Below, piece after piece: positions 36,001-46,568 of a stretch of 64,000 nucleotides of DNA (the first letter of the stretch is position 1; each line of letters begins with the position of its first letter). The notes below the pieces were generated by a model that was not told where the DNA came from, did no database searches, and saw nothing but the letters and a program-made list of their open reading frames with translations. This stretch comes from Epinephelus fuscoguttatus (taxonomy: Eukaryota > Chordata > Actinopteri > Perciformes > Serranidae). The stretch is taken from NCBI RefSeq assembly GCF_011397635.1, contig NC_064753.1, positions 37,243,822 through 37,307,821 on the forward strand. The letters run 5' to 3'. The position numbers and the translations under genes are program-made.

Positions 36001-37086
36001 CATAAAGCTCATTTGACCGGATATTGGATGAGGAAATTAGCTTTGGTGCATGGAGGAAGAGAGCTTACCTGCTCTTGTAGGGGCCTCTCTTCTGTCAGCT
36101 GTCTGTTGTACACAGTTTTATCTGCAACATAAAAAAAACATGTACTTACTAAACTGGTGGCTGAAAACAGACTCAGGTTTTACATGTTACAAATGTGAAC
36201 TGCACATAAATAAAAACGTTTTAACAAATCCATGATGAGATCATTTACTTCCATTAAAAGTGTCACAATTTTTTAAAACCATGAATTATGTTTTTCTTGT
36301 CATTTGAATACATTTGTATCTGTCAGATTTGTGTGTCCATTTCTGCTCTCCTAGCTCACCATGCACCACAGAGGCAGAGCTTAATCGGATTATCAAACAA
36401 AAGATTAAACTGCGTCGAAAATAGACCACAAGCGGCCATAACATGCGAGCAGGAGTCATTAAAAACCCCGCCAGTCACTGCTGAGCTGGAGCTGAACTTT
36501 AAAGGCACTGCTTTGTGCTCTATTTTTCTTGATCAACAGGTTTATGGATGAATAAAATAATGTAGCTCCCAAACAGTACAGGCAACAAAACATTATAAAA
36601 CCTATGTACAAGGATAAACAGTAACTGCTCAGTAATTTCCAATAAACATCCCTTTAACTGCTCATATGAGCTGAACAAGATTACAAGTGTGATGGTAACA
36701 TTTTGTGTCTCTGCAGATATTTTAATGCTTTTAAAGGTTTAGATTATCAATAATTTTTTATGATACACTTTAGGTATTTTGAATATAGGGAGCCATGTGT
36801 GCTGAACAAAGAGTGCTGTGACCTTATTGCACTTTGTGGTGCTTTTAAAATCTCCTGCGTAATCTCCTGCCTCCAGCAGCAGTTCTCAATACTATTTTTA
36901 CATTAATAAACATAGTATTCCACAAACAAATGCTTTACATTACATGACTATAATCTCATGGTTAGAGGCGATGGCCAACTCACCATCCGTTGAGGCTGTA
37001 GGTGTGGGGAAGGCAGATATCTGGCTCACTACATTCAGTGCTAGAAGCTGGAAAAGGACGAAAAGGCCAAAGTATTTTGACGCCAT
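20964..37086 (-). CDS. SCG3: Secretogranin III (twelve coding exons, complete)
   Basis: Twelve exons on the minus strand join with consistent phases to 492 aa (human form about 468). Residues 1-25 are a signal peptide ([20 protein letters not shown], then SQISA|FP). Acidic, granin-like sequence follows, with dibasic sites (KSRR at about 126, RRR at 250-252). The conserved blocks are [75 protein letters not shown] and C-terminal KRIYSSL. In mammals SCG3 sorts chromogranin A to cholesterol-rich secretory-granule membranes and binds carboxypeptidase E, in neuroendocrine cells. Most introns interrupt codons after base 1, as expected of one ancestral gene structure. The start is the first ATG of exon 1, directly before the signal peptide. 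No frameshift or missing block was seen. Exon 10 has a weak donor, and exon 7 contains an unused strong donor. Confidence 0.97.
22150..22340. repeat. Inverted repeat with about 68-bp arms in SCG3 intron 11
   Basis: The left arm (about 22151-22218) contains TTCCTGGGTTCTATG and TATGTTCCCCACTTAACC. The right arm (about 22270-22338) is its inverse (GGTTAAGTGGGGAACATA, AGAACCCAGGAAAC). A spacer of about 50 bases lies between. Each arm also holds two tandem GGGTTCTATGTTT-like units. It is probably a small foldback element; no duplication was confirmed. Confidence 0.8.
24734..24823 (-). CDS. SCG3: SCG3 coding exon 11
   Basis: Acceptor TTACCAG, donor GTGAGA. It encodes residues 424-453, [20 protein letters not shown] and KHSKEEGKD; the [13 protein letters not shown] block is invariant in vertebrate SCG3. 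Phase 1 at both ends. Confidence 0.94.
25922..26032 (-). CDS. SCG3: SCG3 coding exon 10
   Basis: Acceptor CTGTAG; residues 387-423, [37 protein letters not shown]. The donor was placed at ACC A|GTCAGT (25916-25921) because only this GT gives the phase-1 end needed for exon 11. Without splicing, the frame would run seven more codons to a TGA. Confidence 0.85.
26098..26414. mobile_element. Short TIR element in SCG3 intron 9
   Basis: The termini TTTGGGAAATATGCTTA (26098-26114) and TAAGCATATTTCCCAAA (26398-26414) are perfect 17-bp inverted repeats. The body is about 283 bp and non-coding. A decayed relative may lie near 59455-59560. Confidence 0.85.
26465..27115. repeat. Dispersed repeat, reverse relative of 6870-7080
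   Basis: It shares GGCTATTCTGACCCACAATCC and the CCAGGATGTTC block with 6870-7080 in opposite orientation. It ends near GCAATTCGGAACGCACCC. Boundaries are approximate. Confidence 0.5.
27135..27470. repeat. AAGTACTCAGATC-type repeat in SCG3 intron 9
   Basis: TTCAGATCCTTTACT, CAAGTAAAAGTCCTGCATTG and a terminal GTACTTCAGTACAGTTCTTG match the family at 18714 and 63609. Confidence 0.7.
27733..27816 (-). CDS. SCG3: SCG3 coding exon 9
   Basis: Acceptor CATGCAG, donor GTAAAC. Residues 359-386: [20 protein letters not shown], then PPDFIGPN. Matches the ENLDEMIALQTKNKLEK block of mammals. Confidence 0.94.
29303..29627 (+). mobile_element. tRNA-derived SINE, forward copy with target duplication
   Basis: Starts GGGCGGCATGTTGGTGCAGT, with the same body as 308-623, and ends GAATGAATGAAG. 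It is flanked by GACATTTTAT (29290-29299) and GACATTTTTAT (about 29628-29638), a near-perfect insertion duplication. Confidence 0.9.
31965..32590. mobile_element. TTAA-type DNA element, copy D (SCG3 intron 8)
   Basis: Shares ATCTACATAGGGAGCAGGTCC and AGCCCAGAACGGACAA with copy A. It ends ACTAAATCCTGCGTACTGCT then CCTTTAA. It holds about two of the 200-bp tandem units (blocks near 32190 and 32420). The left terminus is degraded. Confidence 0.7.
32927..33043 (-). CDS. SCG3: SCG3 coding exon 8
   Basis: Acceptor CGCTGCAG, donor GTAAGA. Residues 320-358: [38 protein letters not shown]. This is the most conserved part of the protein. Confidence 0.96.
33413..33641 (-). CDS. SCG3: SCG3 coding exon 7
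   Basis: Acceptor TTCTCCAG, donor GTAAAA. Residues 244-319: [10 protein letters not shown], then a strongly acidic run (residues about 254-288), then [29 protein letters not shown] consensus donor lies inside the exon at 33483-33488 but would break the frame into exon 8. Confidence 0.95.
33721..33879 (-). CDS. SCG3: SCG3 coding exon 6
   Basis: Acceptor TTTCTGTAG, donor GTAAAA (phase 0 at both ends). Residues 191-243: [34 protein letters not shown] and a Gln/Asp-rich tail. Confidence 0.94.
34225..34367 (-). CDS. SCG3: SCG3 coding exon 5
   Basis: Acceptor CTTTAAG, donor GTAGGT. Residues 143-190: [48 protein letters not shown]. Confidence 0.95.
35448..35675 (-). CDS. SCG3: SCG3 coding exon 4
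   Basis: Acceptor CCTTTTCAG, donor G|GTACGC. Residues 67-142: [63 protein letters not shown]. The repeated DSTK motif and the dibasic RR are typical of SCG3. Confidence 0.94.
35856..35898 (-). CDS. SCG3: SCG3 coding exon 3
   Basis: A 43-base micro-exon between CCTCCAG and GTAAGA; residues 53-66, [14 protein letters not shown]. Phase 0 in, phase 1 out, consistent with its neighbours. Confidence 0.9.
36069..36121 (-). CDS. SCG3: SCG3 coding exon 2
   Basis: A 53-base exon between TGTTGCAG and GTAAGC; residues 35-52, [18 protein letters not shown], matching DKSLHNRELSAERPLNEQ of mammals. Confidence 0.93.
36984..37086 (-). CDS. SCG3: SCG3 coding exon 1 (signal peptide)
   Basis: ATG at 37086-37084; 34 codons and one base before donor GTGAGT. 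It encodes the hydrophobic secretory signal peptide and the start of the mature chain (FPTPTASTD). Confidence 0.94.
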
Positions 37087-37300
37087 CCTGAAACCAGCTG
37101 TCTCGGAGTGTCCAGGAGGAAGATAGATCCCGGCTGCCTTACTGTCCGTGGTCCGGTTTCCTCCTCCAACGTGCTGAATGTGTGGACAGCTCCGCTCCGC
37201 TCCGGCCGGCCGCTGGTGCTGAAACTGCCGCGGAGGCTGCGCCTTGGAGTACCCGCTCTGTGAGACGCACCGGGCGGGGAGGGGCTGGCCAAATCTCCGG
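37087..37300 (-). promoter_or_regulatory. SCG3 5' flank with REST-like half-sites
   Basis: A GC- and CpG-rich stretch next to the SCG3 start. It contains CGTGCTGAA (37170-37178), GGACAGCTCC (37184-37193) and GGTGCTGAA (37215-37223). These resemble the two halves of the REST/NRSF element (TTCAGCACC and GGACAGCGCC), but not in the canonical order and spacing. No TATA box was placed. Neuron-restricted control is inferred. Confidence 0.4.
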
Positions 37301-38795
37301 CGTGCACTGGAGCTGTTGACGAGGCGCGGTGCTGAAACCAGGTCACCTCTCTATTATTATAACCAGATAAGCAGGGAGGCTCTTCAAGCCCCGTGTGAGC
37401 TCCTGCATCACCTGCCAAGGCAGTAATAGAGCCCACTACAACAGGACCTGCCCCCTCTGTCCTTACAGAGGAGGAGGAGGAGGAGAGGGAGGAGGAAGAG
37501 GAGGTGAACACTGCAAAAAGTGTCCATCCTGCCAAGACATTTCAGCTAGTGTTTAGTCCTAAAAATAATTTTTGTTCATTGTTTATCAGGGGGAATAATA
37601 TACAAAAGCAAATGGATGATCTGACACATTTCTAGTGCCAAAAAAATTGAATTAATTAAGATTTTTATTGACATAACTAGTGGAGTAGATACTTAACCAT
37701 TAAAATCTTTTTTGCAGAAACATCCTAAGAAAGTGGGACTGTGCAGAAGTAAGCACCATCATTGTTACATTATTTGATTAATGTTTGACCCAGAACATCT
37801 CTAAGTGTTCAGGAGAGTAGGAACAAAACGCTGAGTTGATTATTTTTCGCAGCGTTTGAGGAGAAAATCCGCCCATCCCGTGCGTCACACACAACCTGCG
37901 TCATGGTTGTAGATCTTCCACTGGCCGGTCAATAGCAATCGTTATTAAAAAGGCAAACAATTAGACACGTAAACAAAAGGAGGGGAGATATATTAGTCCA
38001 GTTTTATGGCCGCCTTGCTTTCACAGGATCAGAGTATCGCTAATTAGATGCAGGTTGACGTCTCTCATGGATGATTCAAGTGTTATTGGGTTCAGTTTCC
38101 AGCGGCCTATTCAGTTCCCAAAAGTGAAGTTTCCAAAAAACCAAGTGGTTTAATTTCTCACTTCTTTTATTAGACTTTAGCAGGAGGAGAGCAGAAGAAT
38201 AATTTGCTCCCAACTCACGACACTGCACTTATTATAATAGCAATAGAGATGACTTCAAATAGGAGTTCCTTGAAATCTGTAATGTGAAAAGGAAGCATCA
38301 GATATGAGGTAAAATCATGAAAAAGCTTGTCATACAGAACACTGACAACTCATTTCATTTGTCAGGGTGAAAGGAAGTGTGGGACTCTCACAGCAGGCTG
38401 CATGGATGCAACGTGGAAGTCATTAGTAGCATCAGGACATATGATTTGGATGATGTGGTGTGTCACTGTTAATCCTCTGGTTTATGAAAGCCTCATGTCT
38501 GAGATTAAAATGCATTTGTGACAGCATATTCCTCTCTCAGAGGAGTCATTTTGCTTCACAGCATACATTTGCCAGTCATAATGACAAGTAAACTGAGATG
38601 AACTTATGTTACTTTCCTTACTTCCTTACTTATGTTACTACCTTACTACATATCGAGGGGAAACACTGGACCTTTAACTCACTTTTTGACACTTATAGTT
38701 ACTGTTTATGTTTTAAAAAGTTACCATAAAACTTCAGTTAATAGCCCAGGCTATTATTCACTTAAATCACTGAAATCAAATTGTTTATTTAAACC

Positions 38796-39136
38796 ATCCA
38801 TCCATCCATTTTTGTAACCACCTATCCTCTTGGCTGTAGTCTATCCCAGCTGACATTGGGCAAGAGGTGGGGTACACCCTGGACAGGTCACCAGACTATC
38901 ACAGGGCTAGACAGACGCCCATTCACTCTCACATTCACACCCACGGACAATTTAGAGTCACCAATTAACCTGCATGTCTTTGGACTGTGGGAGGAAGCCG
39001 GAGTACCTGGAGAAAACCCACGCTGACACGGGGAGAACATGCAAACTCTGTACAGAAGGGCTCCCTCCGGGGATCAAACCAGGAACCCTCTTGCTGTGAG
39101 GCGACAGTGCTAACCACCACATCACCGTGCTGCCCT
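38796..39136 (-). mobile_element. tRNA-derived SINE, reverse copy, nearly full length
   Basis: Read on the minus strand it starts GGGCAGCACGGTGATGTGGTG, has TTCCTGGTTTGATCC at the B box and ends in ATGGATGGATGG repeats. It is the most complete of the three copies of this family here. Confidence 0.9.
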
Positions 39137-40163
39137 AATTTAATAAACCAGTACTGACCAATATTTAAATAAAGTAGCACCCATGATTAAATGAATAGGC
39201 CTTAATGAACAAAAAACAGCTGTTCACTCCTGGAATTATTTTATGATTTAATACCTTGCAGTAATTTCCTCAATGAATGTTTGATTTTACTTTTTTATAA
39301 TCATTCATTGGAGGGTATTTTTTCAGCCAAGGACACACAAGTGACTACCTCCGCTTTTCAAAATAAGAAAACAAGGTCTTAACGGTAGATACAAGTACAA
39401 GTAGATACAAAATACGTGTGGAAATATGATTCATTGGATTATATATTGCAGGATGTATAAAAATGGGTGTGGATGGTGGCCCACTTTTGAAAATGTTGTC
39501 CCCTGAATGTAAACTAACGGCTGGCCTGTTCATCAGTTTTCTGTTTTATCAGTGTCCCTCAATTTGTTTGTGTTTGTGCAGTATGAGCCATATGGTCATG
39601 GCGATGTATACGCCACTCTCGCTGCTCAAATCAGCAGTGGATCCGGCTGATATCCTGGCTACGATACCCGTCAAATGGTGTGCAGACTCCACCTAGTTGG
39701 TGCACCGCAGGTGTATGCCACCCTGGGGCAAAACAACTGTCTTAGAGTCTTTGTCTCTGATTGAATGTTTTCGTACAGGCGTAGTTGATTCTTGCAGATG
39801 CCATTAGCAGCACAGGAGCAGCCATATGAACATGATTTTTTCACAGACTATCTGTCTCATGAACAACTGTCAGGATATATTGACAGTTAAAAAGTAAAAG
39901 TTACTTCCTGTAGCTTCCAGTAACATTTTGAATTCATGACTTTTACTTGTAAGGACGTACGTTTAAATTATGCTTTTCTACTGTTGCTGAAGTGAAGGAT
40001 CCGAGTTCTTTGTCCACCACTGAGCAGAGTAAATGTAGCTGTGATTTAATGCTGTTTACTGTCAGTTGTTCTTTTCCCTACACAGAATGTAGGAGGTTTG
40101 TTAGCTTTGACCCTGTTAAGATTTAGTACCACTGTTGGCTGGCTGTGTGCCATTAGTGGCTTA

Positions 40164-40220
<57 letters not shown>

Positions 40221-41314
40221 TTGTGTGTATCTTTGTTTGTGTGTGTGTCCTATCTGTTACTGCTCCTTGCTTCTATAGACTATAATACAACAGGATGATG
40301 CCAAGAGCAGACATATTGTCCTGTCATAGTAGGGAAAGCACAAGTGTTACTAACAACCTCTATTCAAAGCAGCATCCACAGCACCAGGACCCTGACATTT
40401 CATTCACATCTGTGCATCTGTGTTCCCACCATAGAAGGTCTACACAACACAAAAGGCCCCATGTCTCGCAGGTGTTTTCAATCACTCTGCCTGATTAGAC
40501 CTTCAGTCAGGTTGAAGCTGCGAGAGGTGCAGCAGCACTAACAGGACAGTGAGGAAGAAGTTGATTAAGCTCAGTTTGTTCACGCCCACACAGTGCTGAG
40601 AAGAGGTCTAATCAAGCAACATAAGTGAATACAGCTGTGCATATACCGCCACCATTCAGGAACGAGTACACAGTATTGATGAAAAAGTATTGATGCCATT
40701 TTTTAAAACATAGAATTGGGAAGGATTGTGATTGCTGTGTAATGTTGCTGTTGTTCAAAGGAAGGTTTCAGTGAATGGAGTACAGTGCTTTATTCACTAC
40801 AGGTATACTAATAACAGAATACACAATGAAATTCAACACATGAAATGAAACATGTTCAACACTGGACAACATGCAGAGCAGTTGTGATGTGACTGACTTA
40901 ACTGGTCACATTAGTCACAATGAGCTGCTGTGACTGTGAGCAGTATGTGTTACTGGGACTCACACACAAGGGTTTCTGGGTAATGTAGTATGTGTGAAAA
41001 TAAGCTAAGAGAGACAAAAACCGAGAAGCTGCATGCTGGTCAGTTTATGTTAGACTGTGATCATGTTCAATAAATGGTTGAGTTCAAGAGCATGAGTCAG
41101 TGAACTTCATGATAACAGTAATTAAAGGCTTATGCGGGGGTGGACAAAATAACAGGAACACCTAAAATTAAAGGAGATGTATGCAACATTCATACACACC
41201 ACAATTTGGTATGTTAACATATTGTGGAGTAATAGCGTCCTGAGAAGAGAATTAAGTCTATCTCTGTGTGTGGTGTAATCTGAGCTTCTCTGCTCTTTGT
41301 TGTGGTAGATAGTG
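39137..41314. other. Gene-free stretch
   Basis: It holds the (GT) microsatellite, an AAGTACTC-type repeat end (about 39890-40025, ending TCCACCACTG) and a common fish repeat end GGTGGACAAAATAACAGGAA near 41140. No coding exon was recognised. Confidence 0.6.
40167..40218. repeat. (GT)26 microsatellite
   Basis: An uninterrupted GT dinucleotide run of 52 bases, followed by imperfect GT-rich sequence to about 40248. Confidence 0.97.
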
Positions 41315-42043
41315 GGTGCGGTTACATGATGGCTTCTCATTCAGAATGAAATAAATCTGAATGAAATCATTTGGAATTAAAGTCTTTCCAGGTAGTTTAC
41401 ATGGGAAATATTCATTCCGAATGAGGGTTTACACGGGAGATCAGCTTTTAATCGCCTGTATTCGGGTCCACGCAAGGTTTGGGGCAGGGAAGGTTTCTGA
41501 TTGGATAGGAGGCGGGGCGGATGTTACGTGTTTATGTTTACCGGAAGAAAACACTGTAGTCCTCGTTCAGGACAACAAGATGCTTGACGACACTGTTCTT
41601 AGTGCCTTTTTCAGGCTTGTTTTGCTTATATTCTTGAAGCAGCAGTACAGCAACAACCTTGTTCTACTAATGCTTCGTCTGTTGAGGAGGAGAAGGGAGG
41701 AAGAAGGTCAAAGAAGGGAGACAGATGACTGTGCTTTGGTGAATGGAAACCGGTTAGTGCAATGAGTCCGATGGCTCTGTATACGTCATCGTGGCAGAAG
41801 GGCAAGGAAACAAGCATGCACAGAAAGACCGGAATTAACTTAAAGAGGAATGAGTGTATACAAGTGCGAGAAATTATTTCATTCGGAATTAGAAACGGAA
41901 TATTCCAGCCCCTTACATCGGAATGAATTTTCAGTCGCATTGGCCATGTTCATTCCGAATTAGGTGTTTACAAGATCACTTTTAATAGGAATGAACTTTC
42001 ATTCTGAATGAAAAGGGAATTAAACTGTCCATGTAAACGCACT
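41315..42043. mobile_element. TIR element of about 730 bp, possibly PIF/Harbinger-like
   Basis: The ends GGTGCGGTTACATGAT and CCATGTAAACGCACT are imperfect inverted repeats, and ATTCCGAATGA-type motifs recur inward from both ends in opposite orientation. The middle carries a short open frame (starting 41580) with a leucine-rich stretch followed by RRRREEEGQRRE. It is too short and too biased to name. No 3-bp target duplication could be confirmed, so the superfamily is inference. Confidence 0.6.
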
Positions 42044-43394
42044 CAGTATGGTGCATGCTAGTGCATGTGTGTGTGTATCCCACAGGCTATAGCAAACTCT
42101 GCACTGTGCTCAGTTGCCTCCAACATAGTCTAGACCCACCCTCCAATTCCCTCCTGTTACCACCGTTAGCTCTTTCAGCACTGTTGTCACTGCCTCCATG
42201 TTGAGAGCCATGTGCAGGCAATCTAGGCTAGAGGTGTAGTGCTATTTGTTTAAGCACCACAGTGCACCTATGACATGCGCACAAGCACATGGTTAAATTG
42301 TGGTTTGTTTCAAAGGTTATGTAACTATGGTTTCACATATGCTAGCCTACATTAATCAACTACAAAATGAAAGGATGTTTTCCTGCTTTTTCAGCTTTAC
42401 TTGTAACAGTTAGGGAGATATAGACTGAGACAAAATAATGTAGCTCACTGTGCTGCTCAACTGCTCTACCACCAGCAGCTACTTTTAAGCAAGCAAGCAA
42501 CTTTTAAGGCAGAGGGTTTTCTTGCATGTTGCTCAGTGCATGAGTAAACACTGTGAATCAATCAGCACACCTTAAATACCAATTATGACAACTTTGACCA
42601 TTCCATTTGTTTTTATCGTCTCTCATGACCTACGCTTCAGTGATGACTCAGTGCAGATCAGATCTTAGAATTAATTCTGCCCTATCACGGTGCCCTGTGC
42701 AGCACAGGGTGGGATGTTTGCCACCTCCTGTGGGATGACTGTACTTCCTGTCCTCTGCCTGGCTCAGCAGTCTAAGAACAGGAGCACTGCCAAGAGGAAG
42801 GCCAGTCAGATACTTAGTACAGTAAGAACACCAAAAACACCTACGAGGTAATCATCCAAAGCAGTGACAATCATCCTGGAAAATGGGACAGCTTGCTGAT
42901 TCAGCTTTACATTGTTTCTCTGAATTTACCAATCCACCATAAATGATCTTTTCTGTCACTCAGTCTGTCACCATGTGCAAAATGCACTACTCTACTGACA
43001 TCTTGTGTGTGGTTGCTGTCATTACAGCCACTCTTCTGTTGCTTGTTTTCCTCAGAAGCACCTTGACAAAATGCCAATGTGTAAACAACTCCCCCCCCAC
43101 CCCCAAAACAAACACTACTTATCTGTCAGCCTCCACCCTGAGAGAGAGAACATTCACAGGGACTTCCTGACCTCCGATTCCAAAAAAACTCCATCTCTTG
43201 TAAACTACTGGTCGCCTCTAATTGCACTTGGCTTATTCACATACTTTTTTTTCCCTTATAAGCGCTGCACCATTTCATTCCATTCCTTTATTATTATTTT
43301 TTTTTACCCCTTGTTGTTCTGAACTGTGAGATAATCTCTGTCCCATTGCACTTCTACGGAGGCGTATTGCATTCCCTTGACAAATAAAAAAAAG

Positions 43395-43589
43395 CCCTGT
43401 TTTTCTGAGTAATTTTTTCTGTTTTTCTGAGTAAGTTATTTATTTGTCTGTTCTTCGTGGTAATATTTTCTGTTTATCTGAGTAATTTTTCCCTGTTTTT
43501 CTGAGTAATATTTTCTATATTTCTGAGTATTTTTTTCCCTGTTTTTCGTAGCAATTTTTTTCTGTTTTTTTTATGGTAATTTTTTTTTT
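43395..43589. repeat. T-rich tandem repeat (about 25-30 bp units)
   Basis: Six to seven degenerate units of CTGTTTTTCTGAGTAATTTT. It directly abuts the hairpin at 43590. Confidence 0.85.
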
Positions 43590-43825
43590 GGATCAATAAG
43601 GGTAAGGCACGTAATTAGTTACACACAGGGTATGATAATCTAGCTATGTTTTTGACTGCATCCTTCTAGTGTAGGCCTATCACTCAGTGTAACAGGTTGT
43701 AAAATCATGCCCATACTAACCTAACCTGTTACATTGAGCGATAGGCCTACACTAGAAGAATGCAGTCGAAAACACAGCTAGATTATCATACCCTGTGTGT
43801 AACTAATTACGTGCCTTATTGATCC
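43590..43825. mobile_element. Long hairpin (foldback) element
   Basis: The left arm (43590-43699, from GGATCAATAAG) and right arm (43723-43825, to CTTATTGATCC) are inverse copies with few mismatches. Both contain CACGTAATTAGTTACACACA and TAGTGTAGGCCTATC in opposite sense. The loop is about 23 bases. A transcript would fold into a stem of about 100 bp. There is no ORF. Confidence 0.88.
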
Positions 43826-44206
43826 CGTAGTTGAAATTGTCTAGGAGCAGGAACACGGATGCAAAATACATCCATGAGGAGGAGTCACCATGGATGCAGG
43901 GGTCACTTGCAGGTGCCAGGTCCCTAGTGTGCCCCTCCCCCACCCCTTGGCCTTTTATCTTTGTTTAAATAAAGAGTTTGATCTTCAAATGCTGGTACTG
44001 GTTGTGGTCAAGTTTAGTTAGTTTCTGTCTCTGTGTATAAGTGATATTTTTACTCATCAGTTTAGTTTTATTCTCATTATTTAAATTCAGGGTGCCGCAT
44101 TTGTATGGTATCCTGTGAAAACTGTTGCTACAAACAAAGTTGCTGTATCCCACACCCAGCGCTTTTATCTGGCTCACCTTCCTCGCAGAATGATGTCACT
44201 TGGATG

Positions 44207-44540
44207 TACGCTCCTGTTTGCCAGATGTGGGCCGCAAGCGGGTCACAGCAGCCGCATGTCAGCCAAGAATGAACCAAATAAACCAGAACTGTCATGTGCC
44301 ACAGCTCATTGTAATTCTGGCCCAGATCCAATCCATATTCTAAACTTCTATCCGGCCCAAATACTGCATGGAGTGAAGACAATGGTGTGTTCCACTCCTG
44401 TTTGTCAGATCTGGGCCACACGCAATGCTGCATGTCAGCTAAAACAGATCTAAATTAACCAGAAATGTCCCTAATCTGGGCCACAGTTAATTTTTATTCT
44501 TGCTTCTGTATCCTCATCCAGTCCAAATGCTGCATGGAAT
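44207..44540. repeat. Two-unit tandem repeat of about 190 bp
   Basis: CTCCTGTTTGCCAGATGTGG with CATGTCAGC at 44209 recurs as CTCCTGTTTGTCAGATCTGG with CATGTCAGC at about 44395. The following AACCAGAA, GGCCACAG and CCAAATGCTGCATGGA blocks repeat as well. No coding potential. Confidence 0.75.
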
Positions 44541-44562
44541 TATAGCAATTGTCTGTAAAGGC

Positions 44563-45167
44563 CACCGGTAGGCAACCTGTGGCTCTGGTGCTAAGTGTGG
44601 CTCCAGAGCTGTCTGTCTGTAACTTTGATTAATAAATATATGAAATAAATAATGGTTGGTTGTTTTTTTGTTTTTTTTTTACATTAATTTCATTTTATCA
44701 GTGTTGTAGGCCTAAAGACATTTTTACATTCTGCAGCTGTAAAAATGTCAGGTCTATATACTGAATAAAAACAATGTGTTAACATTTCAGCAAGTGAAAC
44801 TGGCACCTGGTCCTTGAAATGTTGTCCAACCTCGATAGCAGTGGCTTATCTTGAGTCTTCCTAGCTGGTGGATGCCAAATCCAAACAAGTAAACGTCTTG
44901 GTATAAAATAGAGATTTTAGTAGTGTGTGGACAGATTTGTTTGCTTTCACTGTCAGCAATGAAAAGCTGAAGAGAATTATAAATAGTGCCCTGCACAGTA
45001 GCCATCCTGTGGTAAAACATGCTCATTAAGACTATTAGTACAGGCTAATTTAGACTTAATAGGCTTTAGTACCTTCATTATAAGGCTCAAATATGTTTTG
45101 CAGCTCCACACAGACTTTTTTGTTAGTCAGAAATGGCTCTTTTGATAGTAAAGGTTGCTGACCCCTG
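44563..45167. mobile_element. hAT-type non-autonomous element
   Basis: The ends CACCGGTAGGCAACCTGTGG and AAGGTTGCTGACCCCTG follow the fish hAT form CAGGGGTCAGCAACCT. The flanks GTAAAGGC (44555-44562) and GTGTAGGC (45168-45175) agree at 6 of 8 bases, a decayed 8-bp duplication. No transposase. Confidence 0.75.
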
Positions 45168-45393
45168 GTGTAGGCTGTAGGAGATTATTACCAGATCAAG
45201 TGTGTGTTTGTAGTGAATATACTGCCATCATGTGTTCACTGAATCTACCACAGTCTGTTATGAAATTAGGGGATTTTTTGTTGGTAAGTTTTTTTTTAAT
45301 AAACTATACTTATCACCAGTGATGGAAAGAGTACTATAATACCGTACTGCAGTAAAAGAACTGTTCCATTAAATACATTTATTTTATATGATC

Positions 45394-45808
45394 AGTGTTG
45401 GGAAAATTTCTTTAAAAGTGTAATAAGTTACAGACTTACTCTGTTAAAAATGTAACAGGTAATGAAGTACTTTAATTACTACATCAGAGTCAAATAACGT
45501 ATTACATTTGATTACTTTTTGATGAGTTTTCTAACAAATTATTTAAACTGGGCAGTAAAACTTAAAATCTGGTAACAGGTTGTGCCAAAAGAAGGCTTTC
45601 CTGCATGGTGACAAGATGCAAAGCAACAGAATAAAAGTTATATTTTACATATAAACTGTTACTGAAAAGAAGAAGTCCAGATATAACCTGTTTTCAATCA
45701 CAAACATCTTGATAAGTAACTGTAATTTAACCACATCATTTCTCACTAACTGTAACTGAATACGATTATATTTTGTAATGCACATGTAACTAGTTCTTCC
45801 CCAACACT
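45394..45808. mobile_element. AGTGTTGGG-type TIR element
   Basis: The ends AGTGTTGGGAAAA and TTCCCCAACACT are inverted repeats. The body has alternating AAGTTACAGACTTAC and TGTAACTGAATACG motifs. Non-coding. Confidence 0.75.
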
Positions 45809-46568
45809 AATACTGCTGTTAAATTAGGGTACAAAATAAATTTCCATAAATGTCAAGGTACATACTAGGGGAACAACATGAACCAATATGACCACCTATG
45901 TCCAAACATTTGTCATACAACTGACTATCCATGATAAATATACAACCTTCCTCAGTGTCGCCTCACTAGAGTTAACCAGTAAAGAAATAATTAAACAAAA
46001 ATAACTGACTATAACTAAAAAGAGCTTTGAAGGCATAGGCGAGTGCAACAAGCAATATTAGGCTATAGAAATCAACAGCTGAATAGACCATTACCAAGGC
46101 AGACAATACAGAGATGCATAAACAATATAAACTCTACAGCTGCACAGTTTTACACACTGCTTACTGCACACTGTGTCATTGTACTCACCCGTCTGAGTGT
46201 CATTCTACGAGTCTCCTGAACCATGAGTTCTCCTTAATTTGCTCTTGGTACAACTTCTTTGCTCATTCATTATTAAAGCTGATATAACCAGTCTGAGTCT
46301 CTCTGTCCCACTGCACTGCTCAGAGTTTGCAAACACTTTGAGCTGAATTAGGCTCTGCAGACACATCTGGGATTAACAGTCACAAACAGCAGAAATGCCT
46401 CCAACTCCCCAGTGAAGGTAGAAGTTCTCGAGTGAATGCCAAACTCATGGCTGGAGGATCCACTGTGAGCATTTAGCATGTTAGCTCCACTATAGTGCAC
46501 CTGTTCGTGACGCAAAATTGTGGTGTTCGATTTGAGTCACCTGCTGTGCTGGCCCAGTGTTGCATTAA

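Noticed and set aside
37041-37535. 164-codon minus-strand ORF over SCG3 exon 1 and its 5' flank
   Set aside because: It is in a different frame from SCG3 exon 1. It is low-complexity serine-rich (from GGAGGA repeats) and is explained by GC-rich promoter sequence.
41361-41765. 134-codon plus-strand ORF as a host gene
   Set aside because: It lies wholly within a TIR element and has no recognisable domain.
43395-43589. CRISPR-like array
   Set aside because: Units are degenerate and contiguous without unique spacers, and this is a vertebrate genome; it is a simple tandem repeat.
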